This document shows positions 1-9,682 of a stretch of DNA of 64,000 bases, one piece after another; within the stretch, counting starts at the first letter, position 1; each line of letters begins with the position of its first letter. Location of the stretch: assembly GCA_947502765.1 (NCBI GenBank), contig CANNBA010000011.1, positions 18,876 through 82,875 on the forward strand. The letters run 5' to 3'. Source of the DNA: BACL11 sp945865535 (GTDB lineage Bacteria; Bacteroidota; Bacteroidia; Flavobacteriales; BACL11). Under the pieces are notes generated by a model. It made no database searches and was not told the origin of the DNA. It saw only the letters and a program-made list of their open reading frames with translations. Both the position numbers and the translations under genes were made by a program.

Positions 1-1146
1 CATGAAGATAATATATGGGTGCAGGAGTATGACATTGTTCGTGTACTTTCTATTGATGATTTTGATGATGAATTTTCAGTATCAGTTTTAGGAGCAGTAA
101 GAGGTGCTGGTGATTTTGATTTTGGAGTTGGGATGACCTTGCAAGATGTGCTTTTACAAGCAGGAGGGCTTACTCAACAGGCAGAAGGAAGTAAGATAGA
201 AGTTAGTAGAATTATGGATTATGATATTTCTTCTAATAAATTAAAACCAATAAGAGCAGTAGTAAAAAATATAAAAATAGGAGAGGACTTAATGTTGAGT
301 TCTGAAGCTCAAGAATTTACCTTACAACCCTTTGATCAGATATTTGTTAGAGAAAATCCAGATTATGAAGAGCCTGTAAATATTGTATTAAGTGGAGAAG
401 TGAAATATACTGGTACTTATTCTTTACTTTCAAAGAATGAAAAAATTGCATCAGTTATTCAAAGAGCAGGTGGGCTGACTACTTATGCTTATATGGATGG
501 GGTTAAGATGTTTAGAAAGTTTGAAGTGGAACAAATTAAAGATAATCCGTTAACTATTCCAAATGATTTATTAGATTCAATTTTAATTAATCCAGAGCTT
601 TCAAATATTTATAATAAGGAGTTATTAAACAGAGAACAGTTGAAGGCAAAGGTTTTTACTTATGATAGTTTGATGTATAATGTTGTGTATTTTGATTTGC
701 AAAAGGCAATGTCAAAAAATAGGTCTAAACATAATTTGGTTTTATTGGAAGGGGATAGTGTAATCATTCCAAAGCTATTAGATGTTGTACATATTTCAGG
801 TGATTTAAAAAATATAAGTGGGAGCTCAATTAGTGCTCCTTTTTTTGGAAAACGAGCTGATTATTATGTTCGAAATTTTGCAGGGGGTTATTCTGAGGAT
901 AATAAAAAATCTAATACTCTAGTTATTCATGCTAATGGTGCCGTTAAGAAGTCATTAGATTTAGGTTTATTTACGATTTCTCCAAAAGTAAAACCGGGGT
1001 CAATTATTAAGGTTGTAGATGATAAAACAGTAGAAATTGAGAAAAAACCTCTTGATTGGAATGTCGCTATTGAAAAGACTTTGTTAAAATTAACAGGGAT
1101 CATTTCGCTTTATTTGTTGATGGATAGATTAGCTGTCGCACAATAA
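1..1146 (+). CDS. SLBB-domain polysaccharide export protein (5' truncated)
   Basis: The reading frame is open to the first base of the window, so the N-terminus, including any signal peptide, is missing; the GTG at 19 is only an internal codon. What remains holds about three SLBB-type beta-grasp repeats (near 79-190, 370-500 and 784-1020), each with the pattern 'V.GAV...G.....L.D.L..AGG'. A hydrophobic segment lies near the C-terminus (about 1085-1130). Proteins of this type belong to the Wza/BexD export family and form or gate the outer-membrane channel for capsule or exopolysaccharide. The next gene is a Wzz-like partner whose ATG overlaps this stop (TAATG), which supports the role. The exact polysaccharide cannot be told. 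Confidence 0.88.
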   Translation, partial: HEDNIWVQEYDIVRVLSIDDFDDEFSVSVLGAVRGAGDFDFGVGMTLQDVLLQAGGLTQQAEGSKIEVSRIMDYDISSNKLKPIRAVVKNIKIGEDLMLSSEAQEFTLQPFDQIFVRENPDYEEPVNIVLSGEVKYTGTYSLLSKNEKIASVIQRAGGLTTYAYMDGVKMFRKFEVEQIKDNPLTIPNDLLDSILINPELSNIYNKELLNREQLKAKVFTYDSLMYNVVYFDLQKAMSKNRSKHNLVLLEGDSVIIPKLLDVVHISGDLKNISGSSISAPFFGKRADYYVRNFAGGYSEDNKKSNTLVIHANGAVKKSLDLGLFTISPKVKPGSIIKVVDDKTVEIEKKPLDWNVAIEKTLLKLTGIISLYLLMDRLAVAQ

Positions 1147-2192
1147 TGGAACGGCATAATGATGAAATACAATTAAAAGATATTCTGTTAAAATTATCAG
1201 ATTATAAAGCATATTTATTTAAAAATAAATTTAGGATAATTGGATTTTCTTTTTTGTTTGTTGTGCTTGGAGTTGTATATGCTTTTGTTTCAGATACAAA
1301 ATACACTGCCGACCTTACTTTTGTTGTTGAAGAAGAAAGTTCTGGTGGCTCACTTGGGGCTATGTCAGGTATTGCAAGTCAGTTTGGTTTTGATATTGGC
1401 GGATCTTCAAGCGCTACTTTTAGTCAGCAGAATATACTAGAATTATTGAGCTCTAGAGGTGTTATTGAGAGCGCTTTAATGCAGAGTGCTAAAGTTAATG
1501 GTAAAACTGATTTACTGATAGAGCATTATCTTGAAATTGATAAGATAAAAGATACATGGGCTGCGAGTGATGATTTTAAAGGAGTTTCATTTCATGATAA
1601 GAGTAGTTATATACATGACAGTATTAGCGGTATCATTTGGCAAAAAATTATTGAAAATAATTTAACTGTTGAACTTAAATCTGATGAGGCTAATATTATT
1701 ACGTTATCTTACATTTCTTTAAATGAAGAATTTGCTAAAGAATTTGTAGAGAAGCTAATTAATGAAATGAGTAAGATGTACATTGCACATCAAACTGCAC
1801 AAGCAAATAAAACTTTGGATTTTTTGCAAGATAGAGCAGATTCTGTATTCTCAGAATTGGTAATTGCAGAGCAACAACTTGCAAAGGCGAAAGATATCAA
1901 TCAAAGAATTATTAAAGTAACGGGGAGATTAAAAGAACTTCAGCTAATGCGAGAAGTAGAGGTGCTAAATGCTATGTATTTGGAACTTGTAAAAAATCTG
2001 GAGCTTTCTAAAATAACGCTATTAAATAAAACTCCTATTATCAACATTATAGATGAGCCTATTCTTCCTTTAGAGGAGGATAAAATATCAAAAATAGTAG
2101 CAGGAATACTTGGAGGTTTCTTGGGTGGTTTCCTTTCGGTTTGTTTCTTTATATTCAGAAAGTTATTTAAAGATGCCTTAGCGGAAGCTTAA
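1146..2192 (+). CDS. Wzz-type polysaccharide chain-length determinant protein
   Basis: Inner-membrane co-polymerase of 348 residues. It has a transmembrane helix at about residues 31-50, a periplasmic part with a long helical region (about 220-290) typical of Wzz/Wzc periplasmic domains, and a second Gly-rich transmembrane helix at about 315-338. There is no cytoplasmic tyrosine-kinase domain with Walker motifs, so it is the kinase-less form. Its ATG overlaps the stop of the SLBB export gene, so the two are translationally coupled and should act in the same export pathway. Its stop overlaps the stop of convergent murF by four bases, and no terminator is visible between them. Confidence 0.85.
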   Translation: MERHNDEIQLKDILLKLSDYKAYLFKNKFRIIGFSFLFVVLGVVYAFVSDTKYTADLTFVVEEESSGGSLGAMSGIASQFGFDIGGSSSATFSQQNILELLSSRGVIESALMQSAKVNGKTDLLIEHYLEIDKIKDTWAASDDFKGVSFHDKSSYIHDSISGIIWQKIIENNLTVELKSDEANIITLSYISLNEEFAKEFVEKLINEMSKMYIAHQTAQANKTLDFLQDRADSVFSELVIAEQQLAKAKDINQRIIKVTGRLKELQLMREVEVLNAMYLELVKNLELSKITLLNKTPIINIIDEPILPLEEDKISKIVAGILGGFLGGFLSVCFFIFRKLFKDALAEA

Positions 2193-3445
2193 AGCAAATT
2201 CTGTAGCTTTTCTAATCCAATATCTCTTGATCCTTTTAAAAGTATTGTCTTATTTTTAATAGGATTAGATTTTAAAAATATTTCAAAGGCATTTCTATCT
2301 TTAAAAGCTTCCTTGCTGATTTTAGAGAATTCTTTTCCTATTAGAATTATTTCTAGATTAAGTATATCTATCAAATCTAATATTGCCGAGTGCTCCTTTA
2401 TAGTGTATTCTCCTAGCTCAAGCATATCTCCTAGTATGCACAATTTATTAGTGTAATCTTGCTTGGAAAATGAAGTAATCATAGCTTTCATGCTTGATGG
2501 ATTAGCATTATAAGCATCTAGGATTAATAGATTATCTTTAGTTTTAAGAATTTCAGAACGGTTATTTTTAGGAGTGTAGTTTTGAATTGCCTTTTTTATG
2601 TTTGAATCTTTGATGTTAAATTTGTTTCCTATACAAACTGCAAGCATAATGTTGCTAAATTGATATTCTCCAATTAGTTGGCTATTAATCTCAGTATTGC
2701 TAACCTTAATATTTAAGAAAGGCGTGTTTTTTGTTATAAATCCTTTACAAAATCCGTTATTTCCATAGGTAATTCTTTCAATCTTTTCGGATAAGTTTAG
2801 CAATAAATTATCATCATCATTTACAAATAAGACACCATTATTTTTTTTGATAAAATTAAATAGTTCATTTTTTGCATTAATAACCCCTTGGTGATCTTTA
2901 AATCCTTCAAGATGGGCGGATCCTATATTTGTGATTACTCCGTGGGTAGGTTTTGCTATTTCACAAAGAAATTCAATTTCTTTTTCATGATTTGCCCCCA
3001 TTTCAATAATTGCAATTTCATGTTCTTTTGTGATTTCCAAAATACTTAAAGGCACTCCTATATGATTGTTTAGATTTCCTTTTGTAGCATAACTATTTAG
3101 CTCTGATTTTAATACAGCATGTATTAGTTCTTTTGAGGTTGTTTTTCCGTTAGTTCCAGTAATTCCTATAATTGGGATTGAGAGTTGTTTTCTGTGATGT
3201 CTTGCTAAATTTTGAAGTGTCTCTAAAACATTTTTGACAAGAATAAATTTATCGTTTTTAGCGATTTTTTTTTCATCAATTATTGCAAAACTACAACCAT
3301 CACTAATTGCTTTTGCTGCAAAGAGATTTCCATTAAAGTTTTCTCCTTTTAGAGCAAAAAATAGGCCTCCCTTTTTAATCTTTCTAGTATCAGTGCAAAT
3401 ACTGGATTTGCTTTTATATATTTTGTAAAGTTCTGAAATCTCCAT
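2189..3445 (-). CDS. murF: UDP-N-acetylmuramoyl-tripeptide--D-alanyl-D-alanine ligase
   Basis: MurF adds D-Ala-D-Ala to the UDP-MurNAc-tripeptide, the last cytoplasmic step in building the peptidoglycan precursor. The 418-residue protein shows the Mur ligase layout: an N-terminal substrate domain, an ATP-binding P-loop GTNGKTT at residues 97-103, the 'EMGANHEKEI' segment in the central domain, and a C-terminal domain with 'LDAYNANPSSM', which is diagnostic for MurF rather than MurC, D or E. It lies downstream of gldJ on the same strand, but a hairpin terminator separates them, and a weak TATATTG box before its ATG suggests its own promoter. Confidence 0.95.
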   Translation of the reverse strand: MEISELYKIYKSKSSICTDTRKIKKGGLFFALKGENFNGNLFAAKAISDGCSFAIIDEKKIAKNDKFILVKNVLETLQNLARHHRKQLSIPIIGITGTNGKTTSKELIHAVLKSELNSYATKGNLNNHIGVPLSILEITKEHEIAIIEMGANHEKEIEFLCEIAKPTHGVITNIGSAHLEGFKDHQGVINAKNELFNFIKKNNGVLFVNDDDNLLLNLSEKIERITYGNNGFCKGFITKNTPFLNIKVSNTEINSQLIGEYQFSNIMLAVCIGNKFNIKDSNIKKAIQNYTPKNNRSEILKTKDNLLILDAYNANPSSMKAMITSFSKQDYTNKLCILGDMLELGEYTIKEHSAILDLIDILNLEIILIGKEFSKISKEAFKDRNAFEIFLKSNPIKNKTILLKGSRDIGLEKLQNLL

Positions 3446-3460
3446 AAGTCAATATAAAAC

Positions 3461-3485
3461 AAAACCCCATGTTTAGTGGGGTTTT
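3461..3485 (-). terminator. Rho-independent terminator downstream of gldJ
   Basis: A perfect 9-bp inverted repeat (AAAACCCCA / TGGGGTTTT) around a 7-base loop lies 22 bases past the gldJ stop and ends, on the minus strand, in a T-rich tract. The stem is symmetric, but on the plus strand there is nothing upstream to terminate, so it is assigned to gldJ. Confidence 0.85.
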
Positions 3486-3506
3486 GAGTAAATTCTTAAT
3501 TGATGA

Positions 3507-5111
3507 TTATTTGCTTTTTTTGCTATAATCAGTAGCTCTTCTTTGATTGTTTTTTGCTCTACTCGTTGATGATCCAAGCCTATCCATAGCACATCTAAAC
3601 CCAATAGCATCAGTTGATTGATCTTGATCTAAAAACCTTCTTGTTCCAGGATTTAACCAATACGCTCTGTCTTTCCAAGACCCCCCTTTAAAAACTCTTG
3701 TTCTGTCGCTTATTAGAGAAGAGGTTCCGTAAACATACATTTCGTTACTATTTCCTTCAGGAGCATCATCTTTATACATGCTAGCTGTTTTATTCCATTT
3801 GTCAATATTAACTTTTCCTGTGTCAGATGCAGCTGTTTCTTCAAGTAAATCGTTCCAATTAACCCCCATTTGAGATTCAATATCTCCATTTAAGTAATTG
3901 ATATTATCCGATTTTTTGTAGTTTCTTCTATAAGCATTATCTTGTACATTCACATTAACTTGAATTGCTTTGCCTAAGTCATCAAATACTATCATGCCAT
4001 CTGAATCCAATGAATCAGTTTGATAGACATTTCCTCTAAAGCTCCTGTGATCTGCAGTTGTAGTTTGTTCAATTACTGGTCTGTAAACATCCATAACCCA
4101 CTCTGAAACATTACCAGCCATATCATATAATCCGTAATCATTAGGCCAATATGTTCTTACAGAAGCCGTAATATCTGCCTTGTCATTTAAATTTCCTGCA
4201 ACTCCCATATTATCTCCTCTTCCTCTTTTGAAGTTAGCCATAATTGCTCCTTGATTTTTAGGATCTGAACTCCTTAATGATGAGCCATTCCAAGGATAAA
4301 GTTTTCTTTCATCTGTATTTTCCTCCTGAGTATTTCCTACATAGCCTAATGCCGCAAATTCCCATTCAGCTTCAGTAGGCAATCGGTAGTTTGGTAATAA
4401 CAAACCATCTGCCATATTAATGATTCTAGTTTTCTCTCCACTACCATAATTCTCATTTGTAAGGTTTTTTGGGTTTCTTCTTACGATACCTTCATATTGT
4501 CCCGCTAAATACCCTTTAGTAGTGAATACATTATCATCTATTTGCTCCATATCTTCTTTTAAAATACCATTATCAGTTAGTATTCTTTCGTTTACTCTAT
4601 CGGTTCTCCAAGCACAGTAATCTGTAGCTTGTTGCCAACTAACACCAACTACAGGATAGTTTTTAAAAGCAGGGTGTCTTAGATATCCGTTAACAAAAGG
4701 TTCGTTATAACCTAATTTATCTCTCCATACTAAGGTGTCAGGAAGAGCCTTTTTGTATACTTCAGAGTAAGATAAACCATATATTCTTTGAAGCCAAAAA
4801 AGATACTCTAGATAATCTACATTTCTAACTTCTGTTTCATCTAAATAAAATGATGAAACAGTTTGTTTTCTAGGAATATTGTCCCATTCATACATTACAT
4901 CTTGCTCTACTCTCCCCATTGTAAAAGATCCTCCCTCTACAAATAATAATCCAGGACCTGTTTTTTGTTCAACAAAATGCTCATTTGTTTCATATCCTCC
5001 ATTTTTGGGGTTGTTGTATTCCCACCCTGTTGAAGAAGATTCTTTTCTTGAAGAACATGATGCAAATATAATCATACTACTTGCTACTAAAATTAATTTA
5101 TTTATTTTCAT
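3507..5111 (-). CDS. gldJ: Gliding motility lipoprotein GldJ
   Basis: Lipoprotein of 534 residues. The N-terminus is a type II signal with lipobox 'FASC' (Cys at about residue 19). The body is a formylglycine-generating-enzyme-like (SUMF1/FGE) fold, recognised from 'GGSFTMG', 'LPTEAEWEFAA', 'AGNVSEWVMD' and the C-terminal 'FKGGSWKDRAYW...GFRC'. In Flavobacterium, GldJ is needed for gliding and for stability of the type IX secretion machinery. It resembles GldK, but this neighbourhood (murF on one side, porU/porV on the other) fits gldJ. It follows the porP/sprF-like gene by 38 bases on the same strand, so the two probably form one operon. Confidence 0.88.
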   Translation of the reverse strand: MKINKLILVASSMIIFASCSSRKESSSTGWEYNNPKNGGYETNEHFVEQKTGPGLLFVEGGSFTMGRVEQDVMYEWDNIPRKQTVSSFYLDETEVRNVDYLEYLFWLQRIYGLSYSEVYKKALPDTLVWRDKLGYNEPFVNGYLRHPAFKNYPVVGVSWQQATDYCAWRTDRVNERILTDNGILKEDMEQIDDNVFTTKGYLAGQYEGIVRRNPKNLTNENYGSGEKTRIINMADGLLLPNYRLPTEAEWEFAALGYVGNTQEENTDERKLYPWNGSSLRSSDPKNQGAIMANFKRGRGDNMGVAGNLNDKADITASVRTYWPNDYGLYDMAGNVSEWVMDVYRPVIEQTTTADHRSFRGNVYQTDSLDSDGMIVFDDLGKAIQVNVNVQDNAYRRNYKKSDNINYLNGDIESQMGVNWNDLLEETAASDTGKVNIDKWNKTASMYKDDAPEGNSNEMYVYGTSSLISDRTRVFKGGSWKDRAYWLNPGTRRFLDQDQSTDAIGFRCAMDRLGSSTSRAKNNQRRATDYSKKSK

Positions 5112-5149
5112 TTTTATGTATTAAAAATTTAATCAGTTTTTGTTATTAA

Positions 5150-6148
5150 CTAAAATTGTGGACAACTTATTGTGTTAAACGATTTGCTTTTTGATCGGCA
5201 AGGCATAAATAATGTGAAAGATAATTCATGCGCTCCCAGTGTGTTGCTATTTTTTAAGTTACTTACTGTTATATCATAACTGTACCCAAATTTAAAGGAT
5301 TCTTGTACTAGTCCTAGCATAAGGATGAATGAGTCAAAATTCTCCAAGCTATTTCTTGCCCATAAACCACCAACAACAGGCCCTCTGTTTACATAAATAC
5401 CATAATTGAATTGCTGAAAATCTTGTTGTTTTTGGTATAAAAAGTTAGGCGAAATAGTAGTAACTGAATTTCTGTATCTGCTTAATGGAAAGTTTCCTCC
5501 CGCATGAACTGTAAGTTTTGTTGGCAATTGACTCTCGCTAATAAAACCTTGATTTGGTTTAGTTATGTGATGTGCTGCAAAGCCAAAAAAGAAATTTTCA
5601 GAGTAACCAAGTATACCGGTTGAAAAGTCAGGAAAATTTCTAGAAGTAGGATTATTTACTACATTTTCTTGAGTGTCGTAAATAAAACCATATTGTGGAT
5701 GAATCATATCTCCAAAAGTAAGGTTATCCCAATCTAATTGTATCATTCTGTAAGAAGCTTCAAAACCTGCTTTCACAGCGAAAGTATTGTTTACCTGTAA
5801 TCTATAAGAGTATAATAATGAGGCATGAGAAGTGTTTAGATTTCCAGCGCCTGCTCTATCTTGAGAAACCATTACTCCTAATCCACCACCAATTGCTTGA
5901 ATGTGTTGGTCCCAAGATGCAGATGTAGTTACATAGGTTCTTCCTATTCCTGGCCATTGGTCACGATAATTTAAATTTGCTCTTGGACAATCATTTGTAC
6001 CAGCAAATGCAGGATTTAAATACAAGGGATTTGCATAAAATTGACTAAATGCAGGATCCTGAGCAGAAGCAGTATTCGTTATAAATATCAATGCAAAAAC
6101 TGAAATTATAACTTTGAAAATGTTGTTAAACATATATAGGTTATTCAT
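5150..6148 (-). CDS. Type IX secretion system membrane protein, PorP/SprF family
   Basis: Outer-membrane beta-barrel protein of 332 residues. It has a signal peptide ending near 'NTASAQ' followed directly by 'DPAFSQFYANPLYLNPAFAGT', the hallmark N-terminus of mature PorP/SprF proteins. SprF-type members help secrete particular adhesins, while PorP itself is part of the secretion and anchoring apparatus; which of these this is cannot be decided here. An ATG five codons downstream (Met6) is an alternative start. It is the first gene of the run toward gldJ and diverges from porU. Confidence 0.92.
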   Translation of the reverse strand: MNNLYMFNNIFKVIISVFALIFITNTASAQDPAFSQFYANPLYLNPAFAGTNDCPRANLNYRDQWPGIGRTYVTTSASWDQHIQAIGGGLGVMVSQDRAGAGNLNTSHASLLYSYRLQVNNTFAVKAGFEASYRMIQLDWDNLTFGDMIHPQYGFIYDTQENVVNNPTSRNFPDFSTGILGYSENFFFGFAAHHITKPNQGFISESQLPTKLTVHAGGNFPLSRYRNSVTTISPNFLYQKQQDFQQFNYGIYVNRGPVVGGLWARNSLENFDSFILMLGLVQESFKFGYSYDITVSNLKNSNTLGAHELSFTLFMPCRSKSKSFNTISCPQF

Positions 6149-6160
6149 ATTTTAATTTCA

Positions 6161-6168
6161 CAAAAATA
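6161..6168 (-). promoter_or_regulatory. Promoter -7 box for the porP/sprF-gldJ operon
   Basis: TATTTTTG on the minus strand matches the Bacteroidota -7 consensus TAnnTTTG, 12 bases before the ATG at 6148. No clear TTG element is seen at the usual upstream spacing. Confidence 0.55.
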
Positions 6169-6240
6169 AACAAATTATTTAATATTACCTTTTACTAGAT
6201 AAAAATTATATACTATTTATATTTATTGTTCGTTATTGCC

Positions 6241-6268
6241 TTGTTATTAAAAAGGATACATAAATTTG
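6241..6268 (+). promoter_or_regulatory. porU promoter (TTG-N17-TAAATTTG)
   Basis: A -33 TTG at 6241-6243 and a -7 box TAAATTTG at 6261-6268 are separated by 17 bases, a good Bacteroidota sigma-70 promoter. The box ends two bases before an ATG at 6271 (ATGATG), so transcription should start at or inside the start codons. Confidence 0.7.
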
Positions 6269-6270
6269 CA

Positions 6271-9200
6271 ATGATGAAAAAATGGCTAATTTTATTGATG
6301 TCTCAGATGAGTTTTTTGCTTAATTTATCAGCTCAAAATAACTCTGTTTTGGCTAATGGAAATTGGCATAAAGTTTCTACCAATCAAGATGGAATTTATA
6401 AGCTAAATTACTCTGATTTTCAAACTCTTGGAGTTAGTGTTGCTAACCTCCAAACTTCCGCTATAAAACTCTATGGAAATGGTGGTGGAATGTTGTCAAA
6501 ATTAAATTCAGATTTTAGATATTCAGATTTAACTGAAAATGCAATAAAAGTGTATGATTCTAACAATAATGGGGTTTTTGAAAGTGGCGATTATATTTTG
6601 TTTTATGGAATGTCTGCTGATGTTTGGAATTTTAATCAAAATACTAATTTGTTTGAGCATGAAACACATCTTTTTGCTGATGAAGCAAGTTATTTTCTTA
6701 CTATTGAAAATCAATTAATCGGGAAGAGGATTGTTGAAAAGACTGCACTCCAAAATCCTTCAAAAACAATCACTACCTATAATGCATATTCTTATCATGA
6801 AAAAGAGTTAGAAAACTTAATTCAGTCTGGAAGCAAATGGTTCGGAGAACGATTTTATGATAGTAAACAATCTTTTGCATTTTCCTTTCCAGATTTAATT
6901 CAGTCAGATTTTGTTGATATAAAAATTGCAGTTGTTGCAAGGTCTTTTCAAAGCTCTACTTTTAAAGTTACTTCAAACTCATCTGTATTATCGCAAATAG
7001 TTGTTCCAGCAGTTTCGTCACAATACGCACAAGAATATGCCAAAGAAGCATCCGTTACAATTCCGTATTTAGCAAATTCATCTAATTTAAATATAGATAT
7101 AGAATATTCCTCTTCAGATAATGGAGCAGAAGCATGGCTTGATTATATACAAATTAATGCAAAAAGAAAGCTCAAGTTAAGTGGTAATTATTTTAATTTT
7201 AGAGATGCTGAGAGTTTAGGAAACGAAATAGTGCAGTATAAGATTGAAAATGGAGTAGGGCTTGAGGTTTGGGATGTTACAGAGCCCACTAATCCAAGAA
7301 AATTAGTAACATCAATTACTACAAATGACTTATCTTTTAATGATTCTTTAAATGTTTTGCATGAGTATATTGCTTTCAATAGCTCGGCATATTTAACTCC
7401 TGCTTTAAAAGGAAGTGTTGCAAATCAGAATATACACAGCACTTCTTCTAATACTGAATTTATTATTGTTTGTCATCCTGACTTTTTGTCGGCTGCAAAT
7501 CGATTGGCTGATTTTCATTTAGAAAAAGATAAAATTATCTCAGTTGTTGTTACACCTCAGCAAATATATAATGAGTTTTCATCAGGGATGCAAGATGTAA
7601 GTGCTATTCGTGATTTTGTAAAATATCAGTATGATAAAGAAAATTCTAATTTAAAATATCTTTTGCTTTTTGGAGATGGCTCCTACGATCCTAAAAATAG
7701 AATTGAAAATAATACTAATTATATTCCTACTTTTCAATCAGCTAACTCTACTCATCCAACTGAAAGTTATGTAACTGACGATTATTTTGGATTATTAAAT
7801 GATAATGAAGGCTTATTTAATAATGATTTAGTAGATATTGGTATCGGTAGATTTCCCGTTTCGACACTTTCAGAGGCGAATATTTTGGTTGATAAAGTGG
7901 CGCAATATTATAAGATATCATCATTGGGTACTTGGAGAAATGATGTTGCTTTTATTGCTGATGATGGCGATAGCAATGATGGGAATACACATATGTGGCA
8001 AGCTGATAGTTTGGCAAATTATATAGCAGATAATTATGAGGAGATAAATATTCAAAAGATTTATTTAGACAATTATTATCAGGAATCTACTGCAGGAGGT
8101 CCAAGAAGTCCTGACACTCAAAATGCAATAAATAATAAAGTGGATAAAGGAGCTTTACTAATCAATTATACTGGCCATGGAGGTCCTTTAGGTTTGACAC
8201 AAGAAAGAATTTTAGAGATTGATCAAATTCAAAAATGGGATAACTTAGATAATTTACCGCTTTTTATGACGGCAACTTGTAAGTTTTCTTATTTTGATAA
8301 TCCACAAGAAAAATCAGCAGGAGAGTATGTTTTGTTGAATCCTCAAGGAGGGGCAATTGCTTTATTAAGTACCACTCGTTTGGTTTATTCAGCTCCAAAT
8401 TACAATTTAAATACTAGGTTTATTCAAACCATTTTTGAAAAAGAAAATGGAGAATTTCCAAGGCTCGGAGATGTGTTTAAGAAAACAAAAGTTTTAAGTG
8501 GAACTTCTTCTAATAATAGAAATTTTACCCTTTTGGGAGATCCTGCACTGCGTTTAGCATATCCAAAATTTGAAGTAAACACTACTGCAATTAATGATAC
8601 TTTAAAGGCATTGGGAGAGGTTACTATTGAAGGACAGATTGAAGATAACGGAATGTTGTTATCTGATTTTAACGGCACCATTTTTCCTACTGTTTATGAT
8701 AAAGAAATAATCAAAACTACTTTAGGGCAAGAAAGCTGCACTCCTATGCCGTATAGAGATCAAAATAATATACTCTATAAAGGTGCTGCAACTGTAACAG
8801 ATGGAAAATTTTCTTTTTCATTTATTGTCCCTAAGGATATTGCTTACAATTATGGCGCTGGAAAAATTTCATATTATGCGCTGAACGATAATGAGCAAAA
8901 CCCTCTTGATGCTAATGGAACTGAGGAAAATTTTGTAATTGGAGGCACAGCAGATGATATAATGTATGATTATGATGAGGCTGAGTTGTCTCTTTTTATG
9001 AATGACACTCTTTTTGTAAATGGAGGAATAACTGACGCCAATCCAATACTTTTGGCTCATATTTTTGATTTGAGCGGTATAAATACTGTTGGAAATGGTA
9101 TTGGACATGATATTACAGCTGTTTTGGATGGCAATACAGCAAATCCTTATGTGCTAAATGATTTTTATGAAGCTAACAAGGATGATTACACTAGAGGAAT

Positions 9201-9633
9201 CATTAGGTTTCCTTTGTATAACTTAGCAAAAGGGGAACATTCTATAAGCTTAAAAGTCTGGGATGTGTTTAATAATTCTTCAGAGAAAACAATTAATTTT
9301 GTTGTAACAGATGCAAATGATTTGGCTATTGCAGACTTTACAACTTATCCCAACCCTTTTTCAGTTTCTACTGATATTTATTTTCAGCATAATAAAGCCA
9401 ATCAAGAAATCGACTATATTTTGGAGATTTATTCTATTACAGGAATTTTGGTTAAAAGAGTTGAGCAAACTTCTTATAATAGTGAAGGATATAGAATTGG
9501 GCCAATTCGTTGGGATGGAAAAGATAATTATGGAGGCAAAATTAGTGCAGGAATGTATATTGCAAACTTAGGAGTTACTACTGAGGAAGGCGATTTTTCA
9601 TCAAAATCTATAAGAATTATACTATTGCCCTAA
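6271..9633 (+). CDS. porU: Type IX secretion system sortase PorU
   Basis: PorU cuts the C-terminal sorting signal from type IX cargo at the cell surface and joins the cargo to its anchor. The protein has a signal peptide ending near 'LNLSAQ' and a gingipain-like C25 peptidase domain, with probable catalytic His at residue 636 ('TGHGG') and Cys at 670 ('TATCKFS'), numbered from 6271. It ends in its own sorting-like domain ('YPNPFS' to the end). A TTG further upstream at 6226 would add 15 residues, but it precedes the promoter box, so ATG 6271 (or 6274) is chosen. porV follows 49 bases later, the usual pairing. Confidence 0.95.
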   Translation: MMKKWLILLMSQMSFLLNLSAQNNSVLANGNWHKVSTNQDGIYKLNYSDFQTLGVSVANLQTSAIKLYGNGGGMLSKLNSDFRYSDLTENAIKVYDSNNNGVFESGDYILFYGMSADVWNFNQNTNLFEHETHLFADEASYFLTIENQLIGKRIVEKTALQNPSKTITTYNAYSYHEKELENLIQSGSKWFGERFYDSKQSFAFSFPDLIQSDFVDIKIAVVARSFQSSTFKVTSNSSVLSQIVVPAVSSQYAQEYAKEASVTIPYLANSSNLNIDIEYSSSDNGAEAWLDYIQINAKRKLKLSGNYFNFRDAESLGNEIVQYKIENGVGLEVWDVTEPTNPRKLVTSITTNDLSFNDSLNVLHEYIAFNSSAYLTPALKGSVANQNIHSTSSNTEFIIVCHPDFLSAANRLADFHLEKDKIISVVVTPQQIYNEFSSGMQDVSAIRDFVKYQYDKENSNLKYLLLFGDGSYDPKNRIENNTNYIPTFQSANSTHPTESYVTDDYFGLLNDNEGLFNNDLVDIGIGRFPVSTLSEANILVDKVAQYYKISSLGTWRNDVAFIADDGDSNDGNTHMWQADSLANYIADNYEEINIQKIYLDNYYQESTAGGPRSPDTQNAINNKVDKGALLINYTGHGGPLGLTQERILEIDQIQKWDNLDNLPLFMTATCKFSYFDNPQEKSAGEYVLLNPQGGAIALLSTTRLVYSAPNYNLNTRFIQTIFEKENGEFPRLGDVFKKTKVLSGTSSNNRNFTLLGDPALRLAYPKFEVNTTAINDTLKALGEVTIEGQIEDNGMLLSDFNGTIFPTVYDKEIIKTTLGQESCTPMPYRDQNNILYKGAATVTDGKFSFSFIVPKDIAYNYGAGKISYYALNDNEQNPLDANGTEENFVIGGTADDIMYDYDEAELSLFMNDTLFVNGGITDANPILLAHIFDLSGINTVGNGIGHDITAVLDGNTANPYVLNDFYEANKDDYTRGIIRFPLYNLAKGEHSISLKVWDVFNNSSEKTINFVVTDANDLAIADFTTYPNPFSVSTDIYFQHNKANQEIDYILEIYSITGILVKRVEQTSYNSEGYRIGPIRWDGKDNYGGKISAGMYIANLGVTTEEGDFSSKSIRIILLP

Positions 9634-9659
9634 TAATGGCGTTTACTCACATAATAAAG

Positions 9660-9667
9660 TACATTTG
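9660..9667 (+). promoter_or_regulatory. Probable porV promoter -7 box
   Basis: TACATTTG fits TAnnTTTG and lies 15 bases before the porV ATG, giving a short leader. No good TTG is seen at 17-20 bases upstream, so porV may also be read through from porU. Confidence 0.55.
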
Positions 9668-9682
9668 CAAATTAAATAAAGG

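Noticed and set aside
6226..6270. TTG-started extension of porU by 15 residues
   Set aside because: It lies upstream of the promoter -7 box and would spoil the signal peptide that starts at the ATGATG.
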